Source: CBDBCU01 sp965203435 (GTDB lineage Bacteria; Chloroflexota; Dehalococcoidia; Lucifugimonadales; UBA3495). Taken from it: DNA of 64,000 bases. Shown piece by piece: positions 33,218-41,723 of the stretch. Under the pieces are notes generated by a model. The model searched no databases. It was not told where the DNA came from and worked only from the letters and a program-made list of their open reading frames with translations. The position numbers were made by a program, and so were the translations under genes. Numbering within the stretch: the stretch's first letter is position 1; every line of letters begins with the position of its first letter. The DNA lies in contig CBDBCU010000001.1 in the NCBI GenBank assembly GCA_965203435.1, forward strand, positions 310,001 to 374,000. The letters are read 5' to 3'.

Positions 33218-34309
33218 TTACGGCGCCGTCCGGGCCGGCCCCCAGTTATGGGGAATGTTGACCAGGCTGCCCTCCAGGTTCTGCACCGAAGTTTGCCCGC
33301 AGACGGCCAAGGCCCGGTCCAGTTCGGAGCGCAGGATTTCCAGAACATTATGTACCCCATCCGCGCCGTTGTGCGCCAAGCCCCAATACAGGGGGCGGCC
33401 AATGCCCACGGCCCGCGCGCCCAGGGCCAGGGCTTTCAGCACATCGCTGCCGCGCCGGATGCCGGAGTCCAGATAGACCTCGCAATGGTCGTTCACCGCA
33501 TCCACAATTTCCGGCAGCATTTCCACCGAGCTCAGCGTCGAGTCAATCTGCCGGCCGCCGTGGGTGGATACCAAGATGCCGTTGACGCCGCTTTCCGCCG
33601 CAATATGGGCATCCTCGGCGGTGCGGATGCCTTTCAATACCAGGGGCAGGGAAGTCAGCCCCCGCAGCCAGTCCAATTCCTGCCAGGTCAGCGGCGGCAC
33701 ATAGGAGGGCTGCCAGTTGGGGGCCTCGTCGGTGCCGCTGACCTCGGCCAGCCGATCCGGAGTAGCCCGGAAGTTAGCCAGTTCCGCCGGGTTGACATAC
33801 TGATTGCGGATGTCCCGCTCTTTGGGGGCCGGCACCGGGGTGTCCACCGTCAGCACGATGGCCTTGTAGCCGGCTTCCTCGGCCCGGTGAATCAGCATCT
33901 CCGACAGGTCATAGCCGCGGTGGTAAAGCTGAAACCACAGGGGGCCGCCGGCCGCCGCGGCCACTTCCTCCATGCTGTAGTGGGAGGAAGTGCTTAGCAT
34001 CATCAGGGTATTAGCCCGGCCCGCGCCCCGGGCCGTCGCCAATTCCCCCTCGGGATGGGCCAGCTTGTGGCCGCCGGCCGGGCAGACAAAGACCGGCATA
34101 CTGATTTCCGTCCCCAGCATACGGGTGGACAAGTCCCGCCCGGTAATATCCCGCAGGAACCGCGGCCGCAGGGTCAAATCCTCAAAGGCGGTGCGGTTGC
34201 GCCGGGTAGTGAACTCGTCCATCGCCCCGGCCTCGATAAACTCCCAATGGTTATGGGGCAGGCTGCCCTGGGCCCGGGCCTCGTAGTCATACAGGTTAAT
34301 CGGTTCCAT
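33218..34309 (-). CDS. FMN-dependent alpha-hydroxy-acid oxidizing protein
   Basis: The 363-residue TIM-barrel flavoprotein of the lactate/glycolate oxidase family oxidises 2-hydroxyacids to 2-oxoacids. Family segments: NHWEFIEAGAMDEFTTRRNRTAFED, MPVFVCPAGGHKLAHPEGE near 72, TSSHYSMEE, WFQLYHRGY with the conserved Tyr, VLTVDTPV, LPLVLKGI, the catalytic His in VSTHGGRQ near 253 and the Arg/FMN phosphate site DSGIRRGSDVLKALALGA. The AAG GAG ribosome site precedes the ATG. Product 2-oxoacids could feed the oxidoreductase operon just downstream, which is inference. Confidence 0.92.
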   Translation of the reverse strand: MEPINLYDYEARAQGSLPHNHWEFIEAGAMDEFTTRRNRTAFEDLTLRPRFLRDITGRDLSTRMLGTEISMPVFVCPAGGHKLAHPEGELATARGAGRANTLMMLSTSSHYSMEEVAAAAGGPLWFQLYHRGYDLSEMLIHRAEEAGYKAIVLTVDTPVPAPKERDIRNQYVNPAELANFRATPDRLAEVSGTDEAPNWQPSYVPPLTWQELDWLRGLTSLPLVLKGIRTAEDAHIAAESGVNGILVSTHGGRQIDSTLSSVEMLPEIVDAVNDHCEVYLDSGIRRGSDVLKALALGARAVGIGRPLYWGLAHNGADGVHNVLEILRSELDRALAVCGQTSVQNLEGSLVNIPHNWGPARTAP

Positions 34310-34402
34310 TGACGGCGGCTCCTTTCGCTGAACGGGTAGGTAAGATAAGGATACCCTACTTTAACGGCTGGCAGGGCTTTAGGCAAGTGGGGATTGATAT
34401 GG

Positions 34403-34408
34403 TATAAT
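34403..34408 (+). promoter_or_regulatory. -10 element for the nuclease-like gene
   Basis: TATAAT lies 23 bases before the ATG at 34432, followed by AGGAGG. The possible -35 TTAGGC is weak. Confidence 0.45.
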
Positions 34409-34431
34409 CCTCAATCAGGAGGTACGGAACG

Positions 34432-35508
34432 ATGAAAGTAGAAATTGGCGAGTCCCTCGGCTACTCTTTCCTGCGCCACGTCAAAAAGTGCTGGTTGGTG
34501 CAAACCAACTGGAAAGCCTCGGATGATTGGCCCAAGCATCTAGAGGATGGCGATTTGGAGCAGGAGTTTTCGGATATGCGCCGAAAGTTCGATCCGGACG
34601 GCAGCGTATTCGGGAAAACCACGAGCGCCAGTCAGTTGCTGAAGCAGTCGGAGATCGACGTCGTAGGCGTAGGGTTCGGCGGCGACATCTACGCTGTCGA
34701 AGTTGCCTTTCACGAAAACGGCTTGCAGTATGGCCCCAAGCAGGAAACCCAGAAGCGGGTGCTAAAGAAAATGCTGCGTGCCAAGTTCCTGTTGGATGCC
34801 TACCAGCTGACCGACGGTAAGCAACACATCTACTTTGTCTCCCCTAAGGTGCATCAAGGGGTAAAGCCCGGCTTGGATGAGGTCTTTGCCTGGCTTAAGA
34901 AGGAGTACCCGGAGGGTGTAGATTGGCAGTTGCTGACCGACGACAAATTTGTCAGCGACCTGCTTGTCCCCACCTTGAACAAGGCAAAGGGTGTAGCCGA
35001 CACTTCCGAGCTGTTTATGCGGTCGGTCAAGCTGCTGGAACTCGGGGGGGTGTTCAGGCTCGGGGACGTGGTATCCAGCCCCCATCAGGAAACCCTGTCG
35101 GCACGGCAAGATCCGGAAAGCGAGACCGACCTGATCCAGCCGCTCGTCCGTAACCTGATGCAGACCCTCTTGGACGACTCCCCGAGCCTGTTGACGGAAA
35201 GGGAGCGCAGGAGCCTGACGGATAAGGATTACTGCCGGGACGAGCTGGGCTTGAAAATTGGCGGTCTCCCTCTGTTGCGCCACGAGTGGGAGGGGGCAGA
35301 AATTAGCGGCCATCCCAGGTATTGGGCAAAGGTATATGCCCGCCGTTACCGCGTGACCAATAATTGGTCGAGAGCCAACCACCGCCACAACGCCGCGGCT
35401 CTGCTCAGTTGGGTAGAGAGGCTTATCCAACAGAGTTCCGGGCAATCGACGACGGCCCTGGAGCAGCACCGGGTTGCGTTTCAGAACTATCTCGGCCGTT
35501 CGGGATAG
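34432..35508 (+). CDS. Hypothetical protein with PD-(D/E)XK-nuclease-like core
   Basis: The 358-residue protein is not assigned to a named family. SFLRHVKKCWLVQTNWKASDDW opens it. Then EIDVVGVGFGGDIYAVEVAFHENGLQYG (about 75-102) resembles a PD-(D/E)XK nuclease core, with Asp in EIDVV and an Glu-Val-Ala in place of E-x-K. QKRVLKKMLRAKFLLDAY follows as a likely helix. The C-terminal half is helical and charged. A strong AGGAGG and TATAAT precede it. Base composition is a little lower in GC than neighbours and it is isolated, so horizontal origin is possible. Confidence 0.7.
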   Translation: MKVEIGESLGYSFLRHVKKCWLVQTNWKASDDWPKHLEDGDLEQEFSDMRRKFDPDGSVFGKTTSASQLLKQSEIDVVGVGFGGDIYAVEVAFHENGLQYGPKQETQKRVLKKMLRAKFLLDAYQLTDGKQHIYFVSPKVHQGVKPGLDEVFAWLKKEYPEGVDWQLLTDDKFVSDLLVPTLNKAKGVADTSELFMRSVKLLELGGVFRLGDVVSSPHQETLSARQDPESETDLIQPLVRNLMQTLLDDSPSLLTERERRSLTDKDYCRDELGLKIGGLPLLRHEWEGAEISGHPRYWAKVYARRYRVTNNWSRANHRHNAAALLSWVERLIQQSSGQSTTALEQHRVAFQNYLGRSG

Positions 35509-35531
35509 GATACCGGCCGCCAACGCAACGA

Positions 35532-35561
35532 AAAGGGACGCCGTGGTTGCGGCGTCCCTTT
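35532..35561. terminator. Bidirectional terminator between convergent genes
   Basis: AAAGGGACGCCG (loop TGGTTG) CGGCGTCCCTTT is a perfect 12-bp stem with T-rich ends on both strands. Confidence 0.75.
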
Positions 35562-35584
35562 CCTGATTGGCCCGATTTTCCGGC

Positions 35585-36580
35585 TTACTCCCCTTCCGGC
35601 GGGTTGAACGGCACGATGCCCGGAATCCACCACTTTTCCCAGCTGTCGTCCACCCGGCTCTGGAAAAACTCCAAGTCCTCCTCCGTCAGGTGGGCGAAGC
35701 GGCCTTGGCGTTGCAGGTAGTCCTTGACCGGCTTGCGCTGCCGCACGCCGCCGGCGATGGCCCGGGAGGGGCCGCTGAGCAGCAGCTCCCCATCGGCGAT
35801 TTCGTACTGTACCCACAGGCCGGTTTCCACGGCCAGCATCCCCAATTCGTGGGAATACTTGGGGTCATAGTCCCAGCCCTTGGGGCAGGGATCGATGACA
35901 TGGATGAAAGTCGGCCCGCCGATGGTCAAGGCCCGGCGGATTTTGTTGGTGAAGTCCAGGCCGTAGGAAGCGCAGGCCGTCGCCACATAGCGGCAGCTGG
36001 GATGGCCGGCGGCCAGCATGGGGGCGGTGTTCTTTTTCCAGCGCCGGTTCATAATGCGGTGAACCTTGCCCGGCGGGCTGAAAGTGGAATTGGCCCCCCA
36101 AGGGGAACTGCCCGACACCTGAATGTCGGTGTTGGCGTAGGATTCGTTGTCGTAGCAGAGGATGAGCAGGTTATACTCATCGTGCTGGAGGGCGGCGGAA
36201 ATGCCGGAGAGGCCCATATCCACGCCGCCGCCGTCGCCGCAGAAAGCGATGACATTGATGGGCTCGTCCTGCATTTTGCCTTTCCGCATCATGGCGGCCA
36301 AGCCGGCGGCGGTGCCGGTGGCGGCGGCCCCGGAGGAACCCAGCTGGGTGTGCATCCACGGCACCACCCAGGGGGTGCTGTAGTAGGTGGTGTTCGCCAC
36401 ATACATACAGCCGGTGCTGCCCACGACAATGGTGCGGGGGCCGGCGGCCTTAATCATCAGCCGCATGGTCAGGGCCGACTCGCAACCCTGGCAGGTGCGG
36501 TGGCCGGAAGTGAACCCCTCTTGCAGGGGAATGTTCTTGACTCCCCGAACCTGGGGGAGGTCTTGTGCCAGCGTCGTCAT
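35585..36580 (-). CDS. 2-oxoacid:ferredoxin oxidoreductase beta (ThDP) subunit (operon 2)
   Basis: The 331-residue ThDP subunit has SGHRTCQGCESALTMRL (Cys ligands of the proximal [4Fe-4S] cluster) near residue 27, VGSTGCMYVANTTYY, the ThDP motif CGDGGGVDMGLSGI near 116 with CYDNESYANTDIQ, ATACASYGLDFTNK, and DPCPKGWDYDPKYS near 225 giving a further Cys. The start ATG lies two bases after the alpha stop, with GAGGGAG inside the alpha end. Intact C-terminus (PVKDYLQRQGRFAHL) is the reference for the broken paralogue at 24.4-25.3 kb. Confidence 0.9.
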   Translation of the reverse strand: MTTLAQDLPQVRGVKNIPLQEGFTSGHRTCQGCESALTMRLMIKAAGPRTIVVGSTGCMYVANTTYYSTPWVVPWMHTQLGSSGAAATGTAAGLAAMMRKGKMQDEPINVIAFCGDGGGVDMGLSGISAALQHDEYNLLILCYDNESYANTDIQVSGSSPWGANSTFSPPGKVHRIMNRRWKKNTAPMLAAGHPSCRYVATACASYGLDFTNKIRRALTIGGPTFIHVIDPCPKGWDYDPKYSHELGMLAVETGLWVQYEIADGELLLSGPSRAIAGGVRQRKPVKDYLQRQGRFAHLTEEDLEFFQSRVDDSWEKWWIPGIVPFNPPEGE

Positions 36581-36582
36581 CG

Positions 36583-37812
36583 TTACTCCCTCACTCCGAT
36601 CCAGTTGCATTCCCGCTCGATTTTACCGGTGTCGATGGCCTTTTGGGTGATTTCCACCATTTCCTCGACATCCCGCACCCGCACTTCCCGTCCGCCGAGG
36701 CCGGCGATGAAGTTGACCACGTGCGGCCGCTTTTCCAGGGGATAGAGGGCCGACCGCACTTCGTTGAACAGCACCCCGCCAAAGGAGGGGGAGCCAAAGG
36801 AATAATCCCGGTCCACGACGGCTACCGCCTTGCAGCGGCCCAGGGCGGCCTGCACTTCCGCGGTGGCAAAGGGGCGGAAAAACTTCATCCGCACAAAGCC
36901 GACCTTTTTGCCCTGCTCCCGCATCCGGCGGATGGCGACCCGCACCGGCAGGGCCAGGGTACCCATCCCGACCAGGATGATGTCCGGGTCGTCGTCGGTC
37001 CGGTATTCCTCGAGGAAGGGGCTGGGGTCGCCGCGGCCAAAGACTTCCTTGAACTCCTGGTACACTTCTTGGATAACCGCCGGCGTCCGGTGCATGGCCG
37101 CGTCGGACTGGCGGCGAATTTCCATCAGCCAGTCCTCGTTGACCTGGGGGGCCACGGTGATGGGATTGTCCGGGTGCAGCTGCATCCGGCCACGATCATA
37201 GTCGGGCAGGAAACGCCGCACCTGATCCTGGGTCGGCACATTGACGATGGCCTGGGAATGGGTCAGAAAGGAGCCGTCGCAGCTGAGGGCAAAGGGCAGA
37301 AAAGCCCGGGAATCCTCAGCGATGCGCCAGGCCATCAGCGCAATGTCCAGGGCTTCCTGGGCCGTGGCGACCCAGTAGAGCATCCAGCCCAGATCCCGCA
37401 CCGCCATGGCGTCGTTATGTTCCACGCCGAAAGCCCCGGGGTCGTCCAGGGCGCGGTTGCCCACCATCGCCACGACCGGCAGGCGCAGGCCGGCGGTAAC
37501 GGCAATGGCTTCGAAGGCGTAGAACCAGCCCACGCCGCTGGAGCCGCAGAAAGTCCGCGCCCCTACGGAGGAGGCGTGTTTGACAATCTCAAACTGGGAA
37601 TGTTCGCTTTCGGCCACGATAAAGTCGCAGTCAAAAGCGCCGTCAGCCTTGAGCTTGGACACGTACTGCATCACCGTGTCGTAGGGCCGGATGGGATAGG
37701 CGGTGATGACATCCACATCGGCCAGGGCGCAGGCGATGGCGACGGCCTCGCTGCCGCTGATTAGCTCCTCCTTTTCGGTCTGGAACATCTGAACTTCGGT
37801 GGCGGTGGTCAT
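36583..37812 (-). CDS. 2-oxoacid:ferredoxin oxidoreductase alpha subunit (operon 2)
   Basis: The 409-residue protein aligns with PorA. It has ISGSEAVAIACALADVDVITAYPIRPYDTVMQYV (about 18-51, containing the YPI-P motif), IVAESEHSQFEIVKHASSVGARTFCGSSGVGW with the ThDP-contacting Glu near 68, VVAMVGNRALDDPG and domain II from DIILVGMGTLALPVRVAIRRM. It begins directly at the end of the gamma-delta gene (TAG-ATG adjacency), confirming an operon gamma-delta, alpha, beta. Confidence 0.9.
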   Translation of the reverse strand: MTTATEVQMFQTEKEELISGSEAVAIACALADVDVITAYPIRPYDTVMQYVSKLKADGAFDCDFIVAESEHSQFEIVKHASSVGARTFCGSSGVGWFYAFEAIAVTAGLRLPVVAMVGNRALDDPGAFGVEHNDAMAVRDLGWMLYWVATAQEALDIALMAWRIAEDSRAFLPFALSCDGSFLTHSQAIVNVPTQDQVRRFLPDYDRGRMQLHPDNPITVAPQVNEDWLMEIRRQSDAAMHRTPAVIQEVYQEFKEVFGRGDPSPFLEEYRTDDDPDIILVGMGTLALPVRVAIRRMREQGKKVGFVRMKFFRPFATAEVQAALGRCKAVAVVDRDYSFGSPSFGGVLFNEVRSALYPLEKRPHVVNFIAGLGGREVRVRDVEEMVEITQKAIDTGKIERECNWIGVRE

Positions 37813-38967
37813 CTAGTCCTCCTCCCCGGCCGCGGCCACTTCCGCCGCATAGCCGCCGACATGATGGAAACCGTGGGTGCGGTCGGTCTGCTTCTGCTTG
37901 CCAATCAGGGCGGCCATCCACTGCTGATAGCCTTCCTTGTCCCGCTGCCAGGCTTCGTACTGGCTGGCGTTGTCGTTGAACTCGGCCTCGTTGACCATAG
38001 TCACGCAGTCGGCCACCGGGCAGACCGCTTCGCAGACGCCGCAGCCGCAGCAGGATTCCATATTGGCGTCGTACAGGCCGTCCGGGGTGACATCAAAGCA
38101 GGTGTCCGGGCATTGCAGCCAGCACAGGGTACACTTGATGCAGGTCTCGAAGTTCACCACCGGCCGCATCGAGCGGGTGCTGTATTTCTTGAACACCGCG
38201 CTGCGGACCGGCTCGTAGCCCTCGGCCCCGCCGCGGAAACCGCCGCCCTGCTCAATGCCGCGGATGACGATGCCCTCCTCCATGGTCGTCCAGCCGGGCA
38301 GGTCAAAGCTGAAGGGCGTTTCGTCATTGCCCTCCCCGGGCTCCACCGGGCGGGAGCCGGTGCGCTCAAAAGTCCGTTCCGCCGAGCGGACTTTCAGGTC
38401 GTCCCAGCCTTGATCCTGGATGGCTTCGACCATCGATTCCAGGCTGACCAGTTGGGGGCAGACCTTGGCCAGAGCGCCGAGAATCCGCACATCGGTATGG
38501 TCGTCCTTATAGACCCACAGGCCGGAAAAGCTGGGGATGGAAGTCACCACCGACAGGTTATAGGGCTGGTCTTTCTGGTGGATGTCCTGAATCAGGGCCT
38601 CGGTGTCCTGGCGGGAAGTGACAATCAGGGTGCCGCCGGGCTTGGTCAGGGCGTTAATCGGCTGCAAGCCGTACCAGGCCCAGGACTCGATGCCCTTGCA
38701 CATGGTGTCATCCACGTTGATGGTGACATCCACCTCCTGGGCCTCGTACACCGCCAGGTTCTCCTCCAGTTCCTCCGGGTCGTCGGCGACGATGGCGAAC
38801 TGCTTGGCCGGGATGCCGTTGCGCTCCGGGGAGTCGCCGTAGCGGCCAAAGGCGGTGCCGTACTTGCCCTCTTTGCGGGCGGCGAATACTATGGAGCGCA
38901 CAATGTTCCGGGCCAGGGTTTTCTGGAAAATGCCCCGGTACACCACCTCCACAGCTACCGTGCTCAT
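37813..38967 (-). CDS. 2-oxoacid:ferredoxin oxidoreductase fused gamma-delta subunit (operon 2)
   Basis: The 384-residue protein joins a POR gamma domain (about 5-195, from VEVVYRGIFQKTLARNIVRS) to a delta ferredoxin domain (about 270-345). The latter has two canonical cluster motifs, CIKCTLCWLQCP and CCGCGVCEAVCP, binding two [4Fe-4S]. A gamma-delta fusion is known in some members such as oxalate oxidoreductase, so oxalate or another small 2-oxoacid is possible as well as pyruvate. The gene opens the operon, 83 bases after the GntR-family regulator, with AGGAGGAATT before its ATG. Confidence 0.9.
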   Translation of the reverse strand: MSTVAVEVVYRGIFQKTLARNIVRSIVFAARKEGKYGTAFGRYGDSPERNGIPAKQFAIVADDPEELEENLAVYEAQEVDVTINVDDTMCKGIESWAWYGLQPINALTKPGGTLIVTSRQDTEALIQDIHQKDQPYNLSVVTSIPSFSGLWVYKDDHTDVRILGALAKVCPQLVSLESMVEAIQDQGWDDLKVRSAERTFERTGSRPVEPGEGNDETPFSFDLPGWTTMEEGIVIRGIEQGGGFRGGAEGYEPVRSAVFKKYSTRSMRPVVNFETCIKCTLCWLQCPDTCFDVTPDGLYDANMESCCGCGVCEAVCPVADCVTMVNEAEFNDNASQYEAWQRDKEGYQQWMAALIGKQKQTDRTHGFHHVGGYAAEVAAAGEED

Positions 38968-39050
38968 AATAATTCCTCCTCTTATGTTCGGTCGGACGCC
39001 CGGCTCATCAGGGGGGCCAGCCGGAACGCCGGGGGACTTTTGTTGCCGGC

Positions 39051-39800
39051 CTAATCATCGGCCGGCAGGGCCAGATATTCCGGCAGGATTGGCGGCGGCG
39101 CAACGCTGGCCGCCGGTTCCACCGCCGTCAGGTGATGATTCATCGCGGCCCGGGCTCCGGCGGCGTCGCCCTGCTCGACCATCTGCAAAATCCGGCTGTG
39201 GGAGGCCAGAGAACGCTGCGGCCGCCCCGGTTCCTGTAAAGAGCGATCCCGGGACATTTGCAGGATGTCCTCTACGGCGCGGACCACCTTGACCAGGGCC
39301 GAGTTATGGGTCGCCGCCGCCAGGGTAAAGTGAAAGGCGGTGTCGGCCGCCACGCCGGTCTCCCCTTGGCTGACCTGCCGCTGTTGTTCCGTCAGGATTT
39401 CCCGCAGCCGGGCCACTTCGGCCCCGGTAGCCCGCTGGGCGGCCAGGGCGGCGATCTGGGGTTCCATCAGGTGGCGCAACTCAAAAACCTCCTGGAGGGC
39501 GCCGGCTCCGCCGTTCAGGTTGGCCGCTACCAAGTCCAGGGCCGCCTCCAGATTTTCGGTGTTGATAAAGGTGCCGGAACCCCGCCGGCTGACCACCAAG
39601 CCTTGCACTTCCAGGGCTTGCAGGGCCTCCCGCACCGAACTGCGGCTGACCTGGAACTGCTCGGCCAACTCCCGTTCCGCCGGCAGGCGGTCGCCGTGCC
39701 GTAGCGCGCCCTGGCGGATAAGGGCATGAAACTGCTGCACGATGTCCTCGTACAACCGCCGCCGTTTAACCTGGCGCACCATCCGTCCCGCAGCTGCCAT
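39051..39800 (-). CDS. FadR-subfamily GntR transcriptional regulator
   Basis: The 249-residue protein has a winged HTH at about 14-80 (IVQQFHALIRQGALRHGDRLPAERELAEQFQVSRSSVREALQALEVQGLVVSRRGSGTFI) and an all-helical FCD ligand domain (about 100-230). FRHxxE/H-type residues of the FCD metal site appear as ELRHLMEPQ, DTAFHFTLAAATHN and HSRILQMVEQGD. It lies upstream of and colinear with oxidoreductase operon 2, behind a near-consensus promoter and a PdhR-type operator. Autoregulation and control of that operon by a carboxylate effector are likely but inferred. Confidence 0.9.
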   Translation of the reverse strand: MAAAGRMVRQVKRRRLYEDIVQQFHALIRQGALRHGDRLPAERELAEQFQVSRSSVREALQALEVQGLVVSRRGSGTFINTENLEAALDLVAANLNGGAGALQEVFELRHLMEPQIAALAAQRATGAEVARLREILTEQQRQVSQGETGVAADTAFHFTLAAATHNSALVKVVRAVEDILQMSRDRSLQEPGRPQRSLASHSRILQMVEQGDAAGARAAMNHHLTAVEPAASVAPPPILPEYLALPADD

Positions 39801-39821
39801 AACCCCCCGGTCAAAAGGAAG

Positions 39822-39832
39822 TGGTCAGACCA
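39822..39832. promoter_or_regulatory. PdhR/FadR-like operator upstream of the regulator gene
   Basis: TGGTCAGACCA is a perfect palindrome with a central A, followed by ATT. It resembles the E. coli PdhR box (AATTGGTnnnACCAATT). It lies about 16 bases downstream of the minus-strand -10, well placed to block initiation. Confidence 0.65.
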
Positions 39833-39848
39833 ATTAAGGTTAAAGGTA

Positions 39849-39876
39849 ATTATACTAGGGGCGGGCGGGTTGTCAA
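39849..39876 (-). promoter_or_regulatory. Consensus sigma-70 promoter for the regulator and oxidoreductase operon 2
   Basis: On the minus strand a perfect TTGACA (39876-39871), a 16-base spacer and a perfect TATAAT (39854-39849) lie 49 bases before the regulator ATG. Confidence 0.8.
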
Positions 39877-39882
39877 GGGATA

Positions 39883-39912
39883 TTGACACGATTGCCCGGC
39901 AAAGGGTATTGT
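39883..39912 (+). promoter_or_regulatory. Divergent plus-strand promoter
   Basis: TTGACA (39883-39888), an 18-base spacer and TATTGT (39907-39912) face the lipoprotein gene starting at 40065. The two -35 boxes are only seven bases apart. Confidence 0.5.
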
Positions 39913-40064
39913 AGCCCGGCTACAGCCATCTGGTTTATCAAAAGTCCCGGCAGCCGTTGAACTATCGCTAAAGGGTGGGCATTTCTTTGCCCCCTTGCCG
40001 GTTCAACGCTGGGGACTAGGTGGCTGTAGCAAGTGCCTACATCCTGCGCTGCAAGGGGGTTCTC

Positions 40065-40886
40065 TTGGTGAAAGCCCTTATTACCCTGACCGCTTGGCTG
40101 ATGCTATCCCTGGCCGTTCTTTCCTGCGCTCAACCGGCTCCCCTGGCTACCCCGGACATTCCGGCTACGGTGGCGGCTCAGGTTGCGGAAAGGATGGCGG
40201 CTATCCCGACGGTAGCGGCCGATCCGGTGGCAACCCCGGCGCCGACCTACACGCCTTACCCGACTCCTACCTTGGCGTCGACGGCTACGCCTTATCCCAC
40301 GGCCACGCCGCGCCCGACCTATACGCCCTATCCCACGCCCACTGCTTTGCCTACCTACACGCCTTATCCGATTCCTACGCCGGAGCCAATCCCGACGGCT
40401 ACGCCTTTGCCGACCATAGCGGCAGGGACTATTCGCTGGAAGTCCGTTTCGCCCCGGCCCTATTACCGCCTGGAGATACCGGCGGACTGGTACCTGGAAA
40501 CCGACGAGGCTCAAACCTTGGATCTCAGTAGCGCGGTGTGCTACACGACGTACGGCGCTGATGTTTGCATTTATTCCAGCTACAGCTCGTCCGGCTGGGC
40601 TTCGGACATTACTCCCGAGACCATAGCCGATATCGATATTGAGGCGAACCGCGAGGGTTACCCCGGGTTGCGAGTTTTGTCCGTGCTGGCCTTGCCCTCC
40701 GGAGAACGGCGCACCGAAGTTTCTTTCCCCGGTACTGACGAGTATTGCGCCGGTTTGATGTACGGCCGCCATATCCTGACGCCGACGGATTACTATACTA
40801 TCTGGGTTACGGTTTGCGACGGACTCCACGAATTTTATGATGTGGATTTCATCGATCGCCTGCTTTCGTCCTTTACTTACCAGTAG
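40065..40886 (+). CDS. Secreted lipoprotein with Pro/Thr-rich linker
   Basis: The start TTG (or GTG 40068) follows AAGGGGG. A hydrophobic signal (LITLTAWLMLSLAVLSC) ends in the lipobox LSC at about residue 22, and the next residues QPAP suit the +1 Cys of a lipoprotein. Residues about 60-120 are a low-complexity PTYTPYPTP-type linker. The C-terminal ~150 residues form a globular domain (YYRLEIPADWYL, VCIYSSYSSSGWAS, TIWVTVCDGLHEFYDVDFIDRLLSSF), perhaps PsbP/Mog1-like from IPADW and the final FIDRLLSSF. No enzymatic role is seen. The linker style is common in Chloroflexota surface proteins. Confidence 0.82.
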   Translation: MVKALITLTAWLMLSLAVLSCAQPAPLATPDIPATVAAQVAERMAAIPTVAADPVATPAPTYTPYPTPTLASTATPYPTATPRPTYTPYPTPTALPTYTPYPIPTPEPIPTATPLPTIAAGTIRWKSVSPRPYYRLEIPADWYLETDEAQTLDLSSAVCYTTYGADVCIYSSYSSSGWASDITPETIADIDIEANREGYPGLRVLSVLALPSGERRTEVSFPGTDEYCAGLMYGRHILTPTDYYTIWVTVCDGLHEFYDVDFIDRLLSSFTYQ

Positions 40887-40908
40887 CCAGTCGCTAATCC
40901 CCCCGCCG

Positions 40909-41598
40909 CTATCCCCCTTTCCGGGCAAAAAATACGCAGTGTTCTACCGGCTTGGGGTCGGTGAAGTAGAGCAGGCCGCCCAATTCCTCGGGAGGATCGG
41001 CGGCAATCAATTCCATGCCGCACCCCTGCAATATGCCGAGCAATTCCCTTTCATCGTAGAGTTGAAAGCTGCGTTCCGTTCCATAATCCCGGTCGAATAC
41101 GGTAAGGATGCCGGCGCCGTTCTTGAACATCAGTTGCAGCACGCCGCCGGGCCGCAGCACCCGGGCCAATTCCGGCAGAACTACCCGGCGCACCAAGGCC
41201 GGGGCAATGTGCTGGATAACGGCATTGCAGGCTACAAAGTCGAAAGTGGCGGCGGCAAAGGGCAGGGGCTGTTCCAGGTTGGCGACGAATACCCGGTCGG
41301 CAATTTCCGGGTGGCGGTCGCGGGCCGCCTGGATATTTTCCGCTACGGCGTCAATGCCGGTTACCGCGTAGCCCTGAGTCCAGGCGTGGAATACATCCCG
41401 CGCTCCGGCCCCGCAGCCGGCATCCAAACCGCGCTTGCCCGGGGCCAGTTGGAGCAGCCTTTCCCACAGATCCCAGTCGTGGCGCAGTTGGGGATGGGAA
41501 CTTTTGAGGTACACCGATTGGCGGAACGCGGCGGCAACTTGGGCATACCGCTGCGCGTATTCCCGATAAAATTCCGGCGAGTAATCGGGCAAAGGCAT
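40909..41598 (-). CDS. Class I SAM-dependent methyltransferase
   Basis: The 229-residue protein has motif I LDAGCGAGARD near residue 58, the post-I acidic residue in VTGIDAVAEN, motif II FDFVACNAVIQHI near 118 and motif III RVLRPGGVLQL near 144. This is the Methyltransf_11/25 type. The start ATG follows GGGGGCGG. The methyl acceptor is unknown. Its 3' end is 22 bases from that of the lipoprotein gene. Confidence 0.88.
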   Translation of the reverse strand: MPLPDYSPEFYREYAQRYAQVAAAFRQSVYLKSSHPQLRHDWDLWERLLQLAPGKRGLDAGCGAGARDVFHAWTQGYAVTGIDAVAENIQAARDRHPEIADRVFVANLEQPLPFAAATFDFVACNAVIQHIAPALVRRVVLPELARVLRPGGVLQLMFKNGAGILTVFDRDYGTERSFQLYDERELLGILQGCGMELIAADPPEELGGLLYFTDPKPVEHCVFFARKGG

Positions 41599-41723
41599 AA
41601 TTCCGCCCCCAATATGCGGTAAAAGCAATTATATCAGCCCATCCCGGATTCCCGGTTTATGTTAAATTGACCGCTAGACCGGGAATCCAGCAATTCCGGC
41701 CGGATGGATTAAGGGAGTATCCC

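Noticed and set aside
33081..33476. ORF starting within the 33-bp tandem repeats
   Set aside because: The repeated HPELVAAYSPA peptide is simply the translated repeat, and the rest is antisense to the hydroxyacid oxidase.
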